Shown: positions 17,581 through 26,162, counted from the first letter of the stretch. The stretch is 64,000 bases of DNA from Rhizobium sp. (GCA_002796995.1 PEKW01000006.1:620627-684626), one strand, 5' to 3'. Program-made: numbers and translations. Notes: generated by a model from the sequence alone, not told the origin.

Positions 17581-18639
17581 TCAGCCGACCGGCGGCGCGT
17601 GAATGATGTCGTGGATGTACTGCAGCTTGCCCAGCACCGGCGCCGACAGCACGAAGGGATAGAGGTCCCGCTGGCCCATGCTGCGGTTGATGCTGTTGAT
17701 GGCGATCGTCAGCGGCACCCAGGCGTCGAGCAGCACGCGCGCATTGACGGCGCGGTAGCTGTCGAATGTCGTAGTCAGGGACAGCTCCGGCGCGTCGGTC
17801 TCGGGATGGGTCCTGAGGCCAAAGGCATCCGCCGTGTCGAGCGCATCAACGATGTGGAAGTAATGCGCCCAGGTCTCGGCAAAATCCTCCCAGGGGTGGC
17901 TCGCCGCATAGGCGCTGACATAGGACTGTTCCCAGCCCGGCGCCGGACCTTGCGCATAGTGCTGCTGGAGCGCCGCGTCATAGTCCTGGCGCTCATCGCC
18001 GAACAGCGCGCGAAAGGCCTCCTGGCCGTCCCGGTCGCGCACCAGCCGGTCCCAGTAATAGTGGCCCACCTCATGGCGAAAATGGCCGATCAGCGTGCGG
18101 AACGGTTCGCCGAGCGACACGCGCCGCGCCTCCCGCTCCGCATCCGAAGCCTCGGCGATGTTAAGCGTGATCAGCCCGTTGGCATGACCGGTCAGCACGC
18201 GAGTCCCGGTCTCGTTTTCGTCGGCGAGGAATTCGAAGCCCAGCCCGTTCGACGGATCGTCGGCACGGCTCACCAGCGGCAATCCGAAGCGCATCAGCGA
18301 ATAGAACAGATAACGTTTGGCGAGCTCGATGCGCTGCCAGTTCTCGACATTCTGCTGGGTCGATAGATTGGGGATGGTCAGGTTGTGCCGGCAGGCCACG
18401 CAGAAGCCCCCCGCATGGCCGTCCTCGACGAGCCAGTTGCAGGCGCCCATATCGGCATTGGCGCAGGGCGTGAGAAGGGTCTGCGGCTCGGCCGGGTCGC
18501 GAAAAGCGCCGCCGTCCGGCTCCATCGCGACCATGTCGAACCGGCTCGGGCGATAGGCCAGCCGCATGCCGCAACTGACGCAGCCGCTGTTGTCGAAGTG
18601 GACCACATTGGCGCAATTGGAGCAGTGGAAGATACGCAT
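17581..18639 (-). CDS. Putative zinc-binding metallopeptidase with zinc-ribbon N-terminus
   Basis: 352-residue protein. The N-terminus has a zinc-ribbon-like pattern (C6, C9, C20, C23), and a second set of cysteines follows (TPCANADMGAC and GGFCVACRHN). HEVGH at 189-193 is the HExxH zinc-protease motif, and DFAETWAHYFHI may supply further ligands. This layout matches the uncharacterised family annotated as putative zinc-binding metallopeptidase (PF15887 type), common in proteobacteria. No signal peptide. It lies inside the stress island, but I found no EcfG promoter before it. Substrate unknown. Confidence 0.82.
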   Translation of the reverse strand: MRIFHCSNCANVVHFDNSGCVSCGMRLAYRPSRFDMVAMEPDGGAFRDPAEPQTLLTPCANADMGACNWLVEDGHAGGFCVACRHNLTIPNLSTQQNVENWQRIELAKRYLFYSLMRFGLPLVSRADDPSNGLGFEFLADENETGTRVLTGHANGLITLNIAEASDAEREARRVSLGEPFRTLIGHFRHEVGHYYWDRLVRDRDGQEAFRALFGDERQDYDAALQQHYAQGPAPGWEQSYVSAYAASHPWEDFAETWAHYFHIVDALDTADAFGLRTHPETDAPELSLTTTFDSYRAVNARVLLDAWVPLTIAINSINRSMGQRDLYPFVLSAPVLGKLQYIHDIIHAPPVG

Positions 18640-18768
18640 TCGAGGTTCCCGTGACGAAAGAAGGCGCGGCAGGAAGGAGATGGCGGAGATGCCAAAGACG
18701 CAAAGCCCGGCACGCGCCGGACCGACCGGATAAGTCGTCAGACCAGGAAACGTTCCGCGGCAATGCGC

Positions 18769-19767
18769 CTATTCGTAGATTTCCTGCGGGAACGTCAGAT
18801 CATAGCGCACCTGGTCGCGCTCGACAGTGTGGTGGGCGTGGCCGTTGACCGAGGACGGGACGACCCTTTCCAGGACGGTACTGCCGAACCGCGCTGTCTT
18901 TGCCGCGGCAATCGCCTGCTCGTCGAGCGGGCCGACCGGCTCGATCCAGGTCATGCGGATCTGCGGTCCACTGCCCGTGTCGATGCGTTCGCAGCTGATC
19001 TCGATCGGCCGCCGGCTGGCGAGGAAATCGCCATGGCTCACCGCGTTGACGATCAGTTCGTGCAGCGCCAGACCAATATGCAGCGAGGCATTCGGGGTCA
19101 GCAGCACGTCTTCGCCGGACACCTTCACCAGATCGGCGTTCTCCTGCACGTAACGATCCACCTGCTGCTTCAGCAGGTCGCGGAAATAGGCGCCCCGCCA
19201 ACTCGAATCGGTGATGAGGTCCTGCGATTGCGACAAGGCGTGCAGCCGGCCGCGGAACTTGCCGAGGAAGGCCTCGAGCGTTCCCGAATGGCGCGCTGTC
19301 TGCGAGGCGATGCTCTGGATGATGGCGAGCAGGTTCTTGGAGCGGTGACTGACTTCGCGCAGCAGCGCCCTGAGCAGCCGCTCCCGCCGGCGATCTTCCG
19401 TCCGGTCCATCACCACGGTGAGCATGTTGATTTCCTGGCTACTCATCTCGACGACACGACACCGGAATTCGAAGTAGGTGTCGTCCCCGGCTTCGATTTC
19501 CAGTTCGGCGCGATCGCCGGGCTTGATCAGCCCGGCCTTGAGTTCCTGCAGCCGGGCGCCGATCTCGGCGCCGAAGATGCCGTCGTCGCTGGGCCGCTGG
19601 CCCGGCTTCAGCGACCAGCGTGCCGGCAGGGTGGTGATGCAGATATACTGGCCATCGCTGTCCTGCAGGATCAAGCTGGCACTCATGTCGATCAGGGCGG
19701 TTATGAAGAATTCGCGCAGCTTGTCGTCGCCGCGCTCAGGTTCAAACCATGTCAACCGATGTACCAA
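18769..19767 (-). CDS. HWE-type sensor histidine kinase, likely partner of PhyR
   Basis: 332-residue kinase without membrane segments. The N-terminal 120 residues look like a PAS-type sensor (SLILQDSDGQYICITTLP). The phospho-acceptor is H141 in EVSHRSKNLL. The ATP-binding N-box is HELIVN (236-241), and RMTWIEPVGP supplies the WxE motif that names the HWE family. GGAG lies seven bases before the TTG start at 19767. It follows phyR by 101 bases on the same strand. HWE/HisKA_2 kinases phosphorylate PhyR in other alphaproteobacteria, so this is the probable cognate kinase. A soluble PAS domain suggests a cytoplasmic cue. Confidence 0.88.
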   Translation of the reverse strand: MVHRLTWFEPERGDDKLREFFITALIDMSASLILQDSDGQYICITTLPARWSLKPGQRPSDDGIFGAEIGARLQELKAGLIKPGDRAELEIEAGDDTYFEFRCRVVEMSSQEINMLTVVMDRTEDRRRERLLRALLREVSHRSKNLLAIIQSIASQTARHSGTLEAFLGKFRGRLHALSQSQDLITDSSWRGAYFRDLLKQQVDRYVQENADLVKVSGEDVLLTPNASLHIGLALHELIVNAVSHGDFLASRRPIEISCERIDTGSGPQIRMTWIEPVGPLDEQAIAAAKTARFGSTVLERVVPSSVNGHAHHTVERDQVRYDLTFPQEIYE

Positions 19768-19868
19768 CTTCTCACTCCGCCGCTGCTCGGCTATCCGATC
19801 TTGGCCTGTGGGCCTTCATGCCCCGGACGTGCGGAGCGCTCCCGTCTCCTGGTCCCTCCGAGAAGCGC

Positions 19869-20663
19869 TTAGGCGCCCTCGGCCACCCGCTCGTTGAAGA
19901 ACAGCGCCTGGCTGATGAGCGCCTTGACCATGTCGGGATTGAACGGCTTGGTCACGAGGAAGGCCGGCTCGGGACGCTCGCCGGTCAGCAGGCGTTCCGG
20001 GAAGGCCGTGATGAAGATGACAGGCACGGTGTCGACCTTGAGAATGTCGTTGACCGCATCGATGCCCGAGCTACCGTCGGCAAGCTGAATGTCCGCGAGC
20101 ACCATCTTCGGATTGGTGCGCTTGTAGAGCTCGACGGCTTCCGCATGGGTGCGGGCGATGCCGGTGACGCGGTGGCCGAGATCCTCGACCATCTGCTCGA
20201 TATCGAGCGCGATCAGCGGTTCGTCCTCGATGATCATGATGTCCGTCGCCACCTGACGCGAAATCTCGGTCGATGCTTCGTTGAACAGCGCGTTGAACTG
20301 CGCCTCGTCGACGCCCAGCACCTCGGCCGCTTCGGACGGCGAGAAACCCTCGACGGTGATCAGCAGGAAGGCATGGCGCGCGCGCGTCGGCACGCTCGCG
20401 AGATTGGCCGCAGCACGCTTTTCCCAGGCGAAGGGAGAGGAGATTTCCGGAATTTCGACATGGGTCGAATCGAACAGCTTGACGAACAGCTTATAGAGAG
20501 AAACGCGGTCGTTGGCGCCCTTGGGAAAGATCGAGATGTCGGCGATCAGCGCTTCGAGCACCGCCGCGACATAGGCGTCTCCGGAAGTCTGTGAGCCGGT
20601 GACGGCTCGTGCGTATCGCCGAAGGTAGGGCAGGTGAGCGGCAACGCGGGCAGTAAGAGACAT
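19869..20663 (-). CDS. phyR: General stress response regulator PhyR
   Basis: 264-residue anti-anti-sigma factor: residues 1-135 are a sigma-like domain that mimics EcfG (LPYLRRYARAVTG, then RARHAFLLITVEGFSPSEAAE), and residues 140-264 are a receiver. D191 in VLADIQLAD is the phospho-acceptor, with E146/D147, T219 and K239 completing the site; FITAFPE is the FAT-type motif of this receiver group. Once phosphorylated it binds NepR and frees EcfG. The start is the ATG at 20663, which has GGAGAAA before it; the longer open frame upstream is not used, since the EcfG promoter lies inside it. Confidence 0.95.
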   Translation of the reverse strand: MSLTARVAAHLPYLRRYARAVTGSQTSGDAYVAAVLEALIADISIFPKGANDRVSLYKLFVKLFDSTHVEIPEISSPFAWEKRAAANLASVPTRARHAFLLITVEGFSPSEAAEVLGVDEAQFNALFNEASTEISRQVATDIMIIEDEPLIALDIEQMVEDLGHRVTGIARTHAEAVELYKRTNPKMVLADIQLADGSSGIDAVNDILKVDTVPVIFITAFPERLLTGERPEPAFLVTKPFNPDMVKALISQALFFNERVAEGA

Positions 20664-20708
20664 GCGGTTTCTCCAATTGAATACAGTATGGGTGCGGACT
20701 GGGCTGGA

Positions 20709-20733
20709 AACGCGCCTTCCGAAAAAATGTTCC
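20709..20733 (-). promoter_or_regulatory. EcfG promoter of phyR
   Basis: On the minus strand GGAAC (20733-20729), 16 bases, CGTT (20712-20709), 46 bases before the phyR ATG. Exact match, so PhyR appears to be under positive feedback. Confidence 0.87.
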
Positions 20734-20741
20734 GCGTGTAA

Positions 20742-20766
20742 GGAACTTTTTTCCGTTGACCCACTT
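20742..20766 (+). promoter_or_regulatory. Possible EcfG promoter of nepR copy 2
   Basis: GGAAC at 20742-20746 followed after 18 bases by TT (20765-20766); the -10 reads ACTT rather than CGTT. It fits the looser S. meliloti RpoE2 pattern GGAAC-N18/19-TT. It is back to back with the phyR promoter. Confidence 0.45.
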
Positions 20767-20809
20767 AATAGACTAATCTCAATTTCGACTAGGGGACAAA
20801 CGGGGCTGA

Positions 20810-21004
20810 ATGACAATGCCGGATAAGAAATCCGAACCGGGCAAGCAGTCCGACGCTTCCGCGTCGCGCAAGCAGGACGCCAATACCATGATTGCCCAGA
20901 GGCTCCGTGGCTATTACGACAGCATCATCGACGAGGGCACGCCGCCAGCCTTTCTAGACCTGCTGGAAAGGCTCGACAAGGCGGAGCGCGGCGAAAAAGA
21001 CTGA
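20810..21004 (+). CDS. NepR-type anti-sigma factor, copy 2
   Basis: 64-residue NepR paralogue. The core IAQRLRGYYDSIIDEGTPPA followed by FLDLLERLDKAE matches the NepR helix pair; RLRGYYDSI corresponds to LRQLYQSV of copy 1, and TPPAFLDLL to IPDRFLSLL. The N-terminus is Lys/Ser-rich and probably disordered. An in-frame ATG at 20816 is an alternative start. It is divergent from phyR, which is the more common position of nepR in this order. Which NepR is the main EcfG inhibitor cannot be told from sequence. Confidence 0.9.
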   Translation: MTMPDKKSEPGKQSDASASRKQDANTMIAQRLRGYYDSIIDEGTPPAFLDLLERLDKAERGEKD

Positions 21005-21066
21005 ACCGGGTCCGCACCATGGTCCCATCCTTTCCGCCTTGACCCCATTCCCTCTGCCGAAATCTA

Positions 21067-21519
21067 TCAGCTACGGTCGCGAGGGCGTCGTCCAAAGCCG
21101 CGACTGCGGGCCAGCACATAGACCAGGCTGCTGACCATCAGGGTCGTGACGATCGGGCTTTCCCGCATCATGCCCGGCAGTTCGGCCACCAGCCGGGCCG
21201 TAACCGGATCGGGACCGCGAGCCGCCATGGCTGCCTGCCTCTGCAGCATGAGACGCTCGGTCTGCCGGTTGAGCACGGCGACGATCGCCAGCACCACCAA
21301 CGCTCCGGCCATTGCCGCAGCCGCAACCACGAGAGCGGCCGCCACCGGTCCGGCTTCCGCCGCGACATAGAAGGCCAGCGCCATCACCAATGCCACATAG
21401 GCGGTCAGCAGGAAGACCGTCGCGATCAGCCCGCCAATGGTCTTGCGCTTGACCTCGACGGCCGTCGTCGCGACATTTCCCAATGCCAGAACGGCGATCT
21501 GCTCGATCAGTCCGCGCAT
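21067..21519 (-). CDS. Phage-holin-like membrane protein, stress-associated
   Basis: 150-residue protein with two or three membrane helices (GLIATVFLLTAYVALVMALA, then AALVVAAAAMAGALVVLAIV) and an amphipathic start. It resembles the putative actinobacterial holin-X / DUF1469-type proteins, which in proteobacteria usually lie next to DUF883 (ElaB/YqjD) genes, as here: the upstream gene ends three bases before this ATG. A third hydrophobic helix near the C-terminus (VTTLMVSSLVYVLA) precedes a basic tail. Not a phage gene by context. Probably a membrane-associated stress protein; function unproven. Confidence 0.75.
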   Translation of the reverse strand: MRGLIEQIAVLALGNVATTAVEVKRKTIGGLIATVFLLTAYVALVMALAFYVAAEAGPVAAALVVAAAAMAGALVVLAIVAVLNRQTERLMLQRQAAMAARGPDPVTARLVAELPGMMRESPIVTTLMVSSLVYVLARSRGFGRRPRDRS

Positions 21520-21522
21520 CGA

Positions 21523-21891
21523 TCAGCGCCGCGTCAGCAGGGCGGCGACGAAACCGACGCCCGCTGCGATGGCGATCGCCTGGAGCGGCTTGTTGCGGAT
21601 ATGCGCCTCAAGATCCTGCTCGGCAGAAATCAGGGTGCTCCGCGCGCTTTCCACATACTGCACCGAAGCGTCCGCGGCTTCCGCGCCGAGCTGGGTCGCC
21701 CGATTGCTGGCTTCCTTGAGCTTGCCCGTGCCGAACGAGGCGACGGTCTGCGTCAGCGCGGCAATGTCGCGACGCAGGTTCTCCAGTTCGGCCTGCACGT
21801 CGCCGGCGCTTGCGCTGGTTGCGATTTCCGCTTCGTCGATGAGGCTGTCTGCCTTTGCCTTCGCCTTGTCCGCCATGGATACAGTGGCCAT
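21523..21891 (-). CDS. DUF883 / ElaB-YqjD-type membrane-anchored protein
   Basis: 122 residues: a long amphipathic, coiled-coil-prone region (residues about 5-95) rich in Ala, Glu and Lys, followed by a C-terminal anchor (LQAIAIAAGVGFVAALLTRR). HIRNKPLQAIAIAAGVGF is the DUF883 signature. In E. coli such proteins bind ribosomes and sit at the inner membrane in stationary phase; that role is known of the family, not shown here. AAGGAGA precedes the ATG, and an exact EcfG promoter lies 34 bases upstream. It forms a two-gene unit with the holin-like gene. Confidence 0.85.
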   Translation of the reverse strand: MATVSMADKAKAKADSLIDEAEIATSASAGDVQAELENLRRDIAALTQTVASFGTGKLKEASNRATQLGAEAADASVQYVESARSTLISAEQDLEAHIRNKPLQAIAIAAGVGFVAALLTRR

Positions 21892-21924
21892 CAGAAATCT
21901 CCTTGTGATCTGCTTCGTGCTGAA

Positions 21925-21949
21925 AACGTCCCAACCGCCGATCGGTTCC
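21925..21949 (-). promoter_or_regulatory. EcfG promoter of the DUF883 unit
   Basis: On the minus strand GGAAC (21949-21945), 16 bases, CGTT (21928-21925), 34 bases before the ATG at 21891. Exact match. Confidence 0.87.
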
Positions 21950-22076
21950 CATTTTTGTAGGCCTTACGCCGATAGGGCGCAAGACGGCTGGCACGGCTCC
22001 GGCGGGCGCATGGTGCCGCACGCGTTCGTTCCTCTCGCACATGCGAGAAAATTTCAGGCGGCTGCGGATCTACGGC

Positions 22077-22101
22077 GGAACCTAACTCCGCCCGTCGCGT
22101 T
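22077..22101 (+). promoter_or_regulatory. EcfG promoter of csbD
   Basis: GGAAC at 22077-22081, 16-base spacer, CGTT at 22098-22101, 53 bases before the csbD start. Exact match. Confidence 0.88.
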
Positions 22102-22153
22102 ATTGGACCGAGGACAACGGCCTCTACCGTGACCAACCGAGAAGGAGATCGAC

Positions 22154-22351
22154 ATGAACTGGAATCAGATCGAAGGCAATTGGGAGCAGTTCAAGGGCAA
22201 GGCTCAGGTTCAGTGGGGCAAGCTCACCGGTGACGACATGGATGTGATCGCCGGCAACCGCAAGCAGCTCGCTGGCAAGATCCAGGAAGCCTACGGCAAG
22301 ACCGAAGAAGAAGCCGAACGCGAAATCGACACCTGGCTCGGTCGCCACTAA
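22154..22351 (+). CDS. CsbD-family stress protein
   Basis: 65-residue hydrophilic protein. NWNQIEGNWEQFKGKAQVQW and KLTGDDMDVIAGNRKQLAGK are the two halves of the CsbD signature (YjbJ in E. coli). The family is abundant under general stress: SigB-controlled in Bacillus, RpoS-linked in E. coli, EcfG-linked in rhizobia. Its biochemical role is unknown. AAGGAG lies before the ATG. It has its own exact EcfG promoter and terminator, so it is a single-gene unit divergent from the DUF883 pair. Confidence 0.92.
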   Translation: MNWNQIEGNWEQFKGKAQVQWGKLTGDDMDVIAGNRKQLAGKIQEAYGKTEEEAEREIDTWLGRH

Positions 22352-22374
22352 GACTTTCCGCCCCCTATTCGAAG

Positions 22375-22402
22375 GCCCGGGATATGCGTCCCGGGCTTTT
22401 TT
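22375..22402 (+). terminator. Rho-independent terminator of csbD
   Basis: GCCCGGG and CCCGGGC pair around an 8-base loop and are followed by six T. It also separates csbD from the convergent rha operon. Confidence 0.9.
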
Positions 22403-22437
22403 GCGTCCGGTTTTTCCTTGGATCGGCTCGCGCCGGG

Positions 22438-23820
22438 TTAGGCAGTCTCGACGGCGTGACGCCATTGCCGGCAATAGTCGACGAGTGAAGGGTCGGCGAC
22501 GATCGAGCGCTCCTCGCCGGGTTCGAGAATGATGCCCGTGAGCAGGCCCGCCCCTTGGGCTGTGCCAGTCGGCGCCGCGCCCGTCAGGACGATGACCGCG
22601 CGACCGGCCGCCGTGGCAAGGGCGCGCAGATAGATCTCGTTTGCGGCAAAGGGCCCCTCGACGACGATCGGCCCACGATTACCGATGAGTTCAAGGCAGG
22701 TCGCGGTCATCATTGCCGCATAGAGCGATGCGGCCACCCGCCGCTCGGCAGGCGTTTCCGCCACACCCCGCCATTCCATCCTGCGCCCCGGATAAGGCCC
22801 CGAGCCCGTTGCCACATTGGGAACTATCATCACCGAACGCGACACTACGGCCGCCAGCGCCGCGTCCAGCTCCGCCTCGCTCGCCGGCTCAAGGGCCTCC
22901 GTCAGCATCTCGTATTCGCGGCCGCCCATGAAACGTGCCGAGGGCACGGCACGGCCGAACGCATCGACATTGGCGAGCGTGTCGCGTGCCGGATCGAGGC
23001 CTTGAAGATTGCCGCCGACGGCAAAACACACGATCCAGGTTCCGGTCGACACCACGGCAAAGGGCGCCTCCCGCCGCAAGAGATGCGTCAGCAGCGACGC
23101 GTTGGAATCGTGAATGCCGCAATGGACCGGCACCGCATCCTTGAGACCGATCCTCGCGCTGATCTCCGGCAGGAGCGGTCCGAGCGCATCGAAGGCCGGC
23201 CGCACCGGCGCCATCAGCGAACGGATGCCGAGCCGATCGACCAGCGTCGAATAGGTCCCCTCGCCCGGCAGCCAGAGATCGGTGTGGCAGCCGAGCGACG
23301 TCGCCTCGTTGGCGGCGACCCCGGTCAGCCGGAAGGCCCAGTATTGCGGATAGGTGAGAATGGTCGCCACCCGGCCGAAATAGTCCGGGTACAAGGCCTT
23401 CTGGAAATGCAGCTGGGCGCCCAGATTGAGACCGCCGGAAAGTTTGGGCGAGCACGTCTCGGCAAAGTCCGGGCGCAGCCGGTCATAGGCGTCGCGAATG
23501 GCTTCAGGGTATTCGAACTCATAGTCGAGCACGGGCAGTGCCAGCCGCCCCTGAGCGTCGAGCAGGGCGGCACTCGCGCCGTGCGTGGTGATCGAAATCG
23601 CCTCGAAACCCGGCGTGCCGGCGAACTCAGAAAGCGAGGAGAGGATGAAGCTCCACAGCGCCTCCACGTCATAATGCGGGTAAGGCGTGCCGCCGATCAC
23701 CCGGTTGGGCGTCCTGCGCGCCGCGATTTCCGCCCCGCTCGTTCCGTCGAGCACGACGACCTTGGCATTGGTCTTGCCGATGTCGATGACCGCCACGCGG
23801 GCATGTTTGGAGGCGGTCAT
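22438..23820 (-). CDS. rhaK: L-rhamnulokinase, FGGY family
   Basis: 460-residue sugar kinase. It phosphorylates L-rhamnulose to rhamnulose-1-phosphate with [18 protein letters not shown] (11-25) is the phosphate-1 loop; [12 protein letters not shown] holds the catalytic aspartate region and [10 protein letters not shown] the phosphate-2 motif. The start is the ATG at 23820, which overlaps the rhaU stop by four bases; the longer frame upstream runs back over rhaU. It is the last gene of rhaRSTPQUK. In Rhizobium leguminosarum RhaK is needed for uptake through the ABC transporter as well as for catabolism, which fits its place in the transport operon. Confidence 0.93.
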   Translation of the reverse strand: MTASKHARVAVIDIGKTNAKVVVLDGTSGAEIAARRTPNRVIGGTPYPHYDVEALWSFILSSLSEFAGTPGFEAISITTHGASAALLDAQGRLALPVLDYEFEYPEAIRDAYDRLRPDFAETCSPKLSGGLNLGAQLHFQKALYPDYFGRVATILTYPQYWAFRLTGVAANEATSLGCHTDLWLPGEGTYSTLVDRLGIRSLMAPVRPAFDALGPLLPEISARIGLKDAVPVHCGIHDSNASLLTHLLRREAPFAVVSTGTWIVCFAVGGNLQGLDPARDTLANVDAFGRAVPSARFMGGREYEMLTEALEPASEAELDAALAAVVSRSVMIVPNVATGSGPYPGRRMEWRGVAETPAERRVAASLYAAMMTATCLELIGNRGPIVVEGPFAANEIYLRALATAAGRAVIVLTGAAPTGTAQGAGLLTGIILEPGEERSIVADPSLVDYCRQWRHAVETA

Positions 23821-24140
23821 GGCAGATGGAACACCGTGACCAGATCGGTCGCGACCGGCGAATTGTCCGGATTGCTCTCCATGATGTCGGCCATATGCGC
23901 CCACCAGCGCTTCATCACCGGATGCTCAGGCAGGCTCGCCATCGTGTGATCCTTCGGGCGCGTGAGAACGCCGAACAGGATGTTGGTCTCGCGGTCGAGA
24001 TGGATCGTGTAGTCGCTCACGCCCGCCTCGTGCAGCAGATCGACCAGGTCCGGCCAGATCTCGTCATGGCGCTTCTTGTATTCAGCCTCCATGCCGGGAT
24101 GGAGCTTCATCTTGAAGGCATGCCTTTCCACTCCGCTCAT
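23817..24140 (-). CDS. rhaU: L-rhamnose mutarotase
   Basis: 107-residue enzyme of the RhaM/YiiL type, which interconverts the alpha and beta anomers of L-rhamnose. [20 protein letters not shown] is the family signature, with H25 in the position of the catalytic histidine; [20 protein letters not shown] follows. Four-base overlaps on both sides (with rhaQ and rhaK) show tight translational coupling. Length matches the family. Confidence 0.93.
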   Translation of the reverse strand: MSGVERHAFKMKLHPGMEAEYKKRHDEIWPDLVDLLHEAGVSDYTIHLDRETNILFGVLTRPKDHTMASLPEHPVMKRWWAHMADIMESNPDNSPVATDLVTVFHLP

Positions 24141-25156
24141 CGCGCCGCCCTCGCATTGCGGATGCGCCGGCCGATGATCGGCAGCGCGATGGTGACGATC
24201 AAGAGCAGGCCGATGAAGATCGACATGACGATGCCGGGCACGTTGAGCAGGCCGAGGCCGAAGGTGACGAGGCCCATGACGAAGGCGGCGATCACCACGC
24301 CGGCGATCGTGCCGGCACCGCCGAGGATCGACACCCCGCCGAGCACCACCATGGTTACCACCTCAAGTTCCCAGCCCTGCGCGATCGAGGGACGGGTCGA
24401 CCCGAGCCGCGAGGTGAGGCAGACGGCGGCAATGCCGCTCATCAGGCCGGTCAGCAGGAAGAGGATGAACTTCACCCGCTCGACCGGAATGCCGGAGAAG
24501 CGCGCGGCCAGCGGATTGTTGCCGATCACATAGACCTGCCGGCCGAAATTCGTGGCGTGCAGCAGCACGGCGAACAGCCCGGCCATGACGAGGAACAGGA
24601 CGAATTCGAAGGAGAACACCCAGAAGACGTAGCCCTGGCCGAAGAAGGCGAAGTCGGCCGGGTATTTGCCATAGGCCTGGTCGCCGAGCACGATATAGGA
24701 AATGCCGCGAAACAGGCTCATGGTGCCGATGGTCACGACGATCGACGGCAGATTCAGCCCGGCCACCAGGATGCCGTTGAAGGCGCCGCAGGCGAGACCG
24801 GTGCCGATGCCGATCGCCACCAGCCCCGGCGCGCCGATGCCCATCTGCGCGGCATAGCCCATGGCGGTGGAGGAGAGCGCGATGATCGCGGCGACCGAGA
24901 GGTCGATCTCGCCGGCGATGATCAGGAGCGCCATGGCAAAGGCGATCATCGCCTTTTCGGTGAAGTTGAAGGTGGCGTCCGAAAGGTTCCAAGCGTCGAG
25001 GAAATAGGGCGAGGCCAGCGAGTTGGCGATGAAGATCACCACCGCCACGCCGAACAGAAGCACTTCCCAGCTGGCCAGCAGCCGCTTGAACGGCGTGCCG
25101 AGCCGGTCGGGGATCTGTCGACGGGTCGTCGTGGTTTCGGAAGTCTCGGTGCTCAT
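24137..25156 (-). CDS. rhaQ: L-rhamnose ABC transporter permease RhaQ
   Basis: 339-residue inner-membrane permease of the ribose/RbsC type with about nine hydrophobic segments. [20 protein letters not shown] and [18 protein letters not shown] are typical of this class. [20 protein letters not shown] is the conserved Gly-rich loop near the C-terminus. It overlaps rhaP and rhaU by four bases each and forms the channel with RhaP. The assignment of Q versus P follows the published R. leguminosarum gene order. Confidence 0.92.
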   Translation of the reverse strand: MSTETSETTTTRRQIPDRLGTPFKRLLASWEVLLFGVAVVIFIANSLASPYFLDAWNLSDATFNFTEKAMIAFAMALLIIAGEIDLSVAAIIALSSTAMGYAAQMGIGAPGLVAIGIGTGLACGAFNGILVAGLNLPSIVVTIGTMSLFRGISYIVLGDQAYGKYPADFAFFGQGYVFWVFSFEFVLFLVMAGLFAVLLHATNFGRQVYVIGNNPLAARFSGIPVERVKFILFLLTGLMSGIAAVCLTSRLGSTRPSIAQGWELEVVTMVVLGGVSILGGAGTIAGVVIAAFVMGLVTFGLGLLNVPGIVMSIFIGLLLIVTIALPIIGRRIRNARAAR

Positions 25157-26151
25157 GCGGTCACCTCCTGGCTATCCTTGGCTGCGCGGTCGCGCAGGAT
25201 GATGCGGCCCTTCTTGGCCTCGGCCCGGGCGTTGAAGACGACGGCAAGCACGATGACGACACCCGAGATCGCCATTTGGGCGAAAGGCGAAATGCCGATC
25301 ACCGGCAGCGCGTTCTTGATCACGCCGAGGAACAGCGCGCCGAGCACGGTGCCGATCACCGAGCCGATGCCGCCGGCGATCGACACGCCGCCGATGACAT
25401 TGGCAGCCACGCTGTCGAGCTCGAAGCCGGCGGCAATGTCGACATAGGCGACCGCATAGCGCGACACCCAGAGATAGCCCGACAGGCCGGCGAGCGCCCC
25501 CGACAGCACGAAGGCGAGGAAGCGGGCGCGTCCGACATCGATACCGGCATAGACCGCCGCCGTCGGATTGCCGCCCGCCGCATAGGTCGAGCGGCCGAAG
25601 GGCGTGCGGGTGAGCACGAACCAGATCAGGAAGACGATGGCGATCGCCGCCCAGGACAGGATCGGCATGCCCAGCACGCTGATGCGCGGCAGGCCGAGGA
25701 AGTCCGGCGTCATCTGGTGGGCATTGACCCAGCTGCCGCCCGAGAGCACGAAGGCCATGCCGCGATAGATGGTGAGTGTGCCGAGCGTCACGACGATCGG
25801 CGGAATCTGCAAGAGCCAGACAAGAAAGCCGTTGATCGCGCCGAGGGCCGCGCCGATGCCGATCGCGATCACGATCAGCAGCGCCAGCGGCAGGCCGGGA
25901 TAGGCGGCATCCAGCATGGCGACCGCCATGCCGGTGAAGGCGAGATTGGCGGCGACCGAAAGATCGATCGACTTGGTCAGGATGACGGTCATCTGGCCGA
26001 GCGCCAGGATGATCAGGATCGAGGTGTCGTTGAAGATCGTCGTCAGGTTGCCGGGCGTGGCGAAATTCGACGCCCGCGTCGAGAAGCCGGCGATCATCAC
26101 GATGATGATCAGCGCCAGCAGGATTTCGCGGTTCTTGAGAAGCCGTTGCAT
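25153..26151 (-). CDS. rhaP: L-rhamnose ABC transporter permease RhaP
   Basis: 332-residue RbsC-type permease. The start is the ATG at 26151 (MQRLLKNREILLALIIIVM); the long upstream frame overlaps rhaT and is not used. LALGQMTVILTKSIDLSVAA and DSVAANVIGGVSIAGGIGSV are the diagnostic segments. It begins 11 bases after rhaT and overlaps rhaQ by four bases. Both permeases are of equal type, so the transporter is probably a heterodimer in the membrane. Confidence 0.92.
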   Translation of the reverse strand: MQRLLKNREILLALIIIVMIAGFSTRASNFATPGNLTTIFNDTSILIILALGQMTVILTKSIDLSVAANLAFTGMAVAMLDAAYPGLPLALLIVIAIGIGAALGAINGFLVWLLQIPPIVVTLGTLTIYRGMAFVLSGGSWVNAHQMTPDFLGLPRISVLGMPILSWAAIAIVFLIWFVLTRTPFGRSTYAAGGNPTAAVYAGIDVGRARFLAFVLSGALAGLSGYLWVSRYAVAYVDIAAGFELDSVAANVIGGVSIAGGIGSVIGTVLGALFLGVIKNALPVIGISPFAQMAISGVVIVLAVVFNARAEAKKGRIILRDRAAKDSQEVTA

Positions 26152-26162
26152 GTCGAATGTCC

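Noticed and set aside
18640..18768. Possible EcfG site before the metallopeptidase gene (AACGTTCC at about 18750)
   Set aside because: The AACG and GTTCC words are adjacent rather than separated by 16-17 bases, so they cannot form a promoter of this type.
20664..20816. Longer N-terminus of PhyR from 20816
   Set aside because: It would cover the EcfG promoter and the nepR2 start; the ATG at 20663 has a good ribosome-binding site and the family N-terminus.
21067..21519. Holin-like gene considered as prophage remnant
   Set aside because: It is coupled to a DUF883 gene behind an EcfG promoter, and no other phage gene is near; this pairing is common in ordinary proteobacterial chromosomes.
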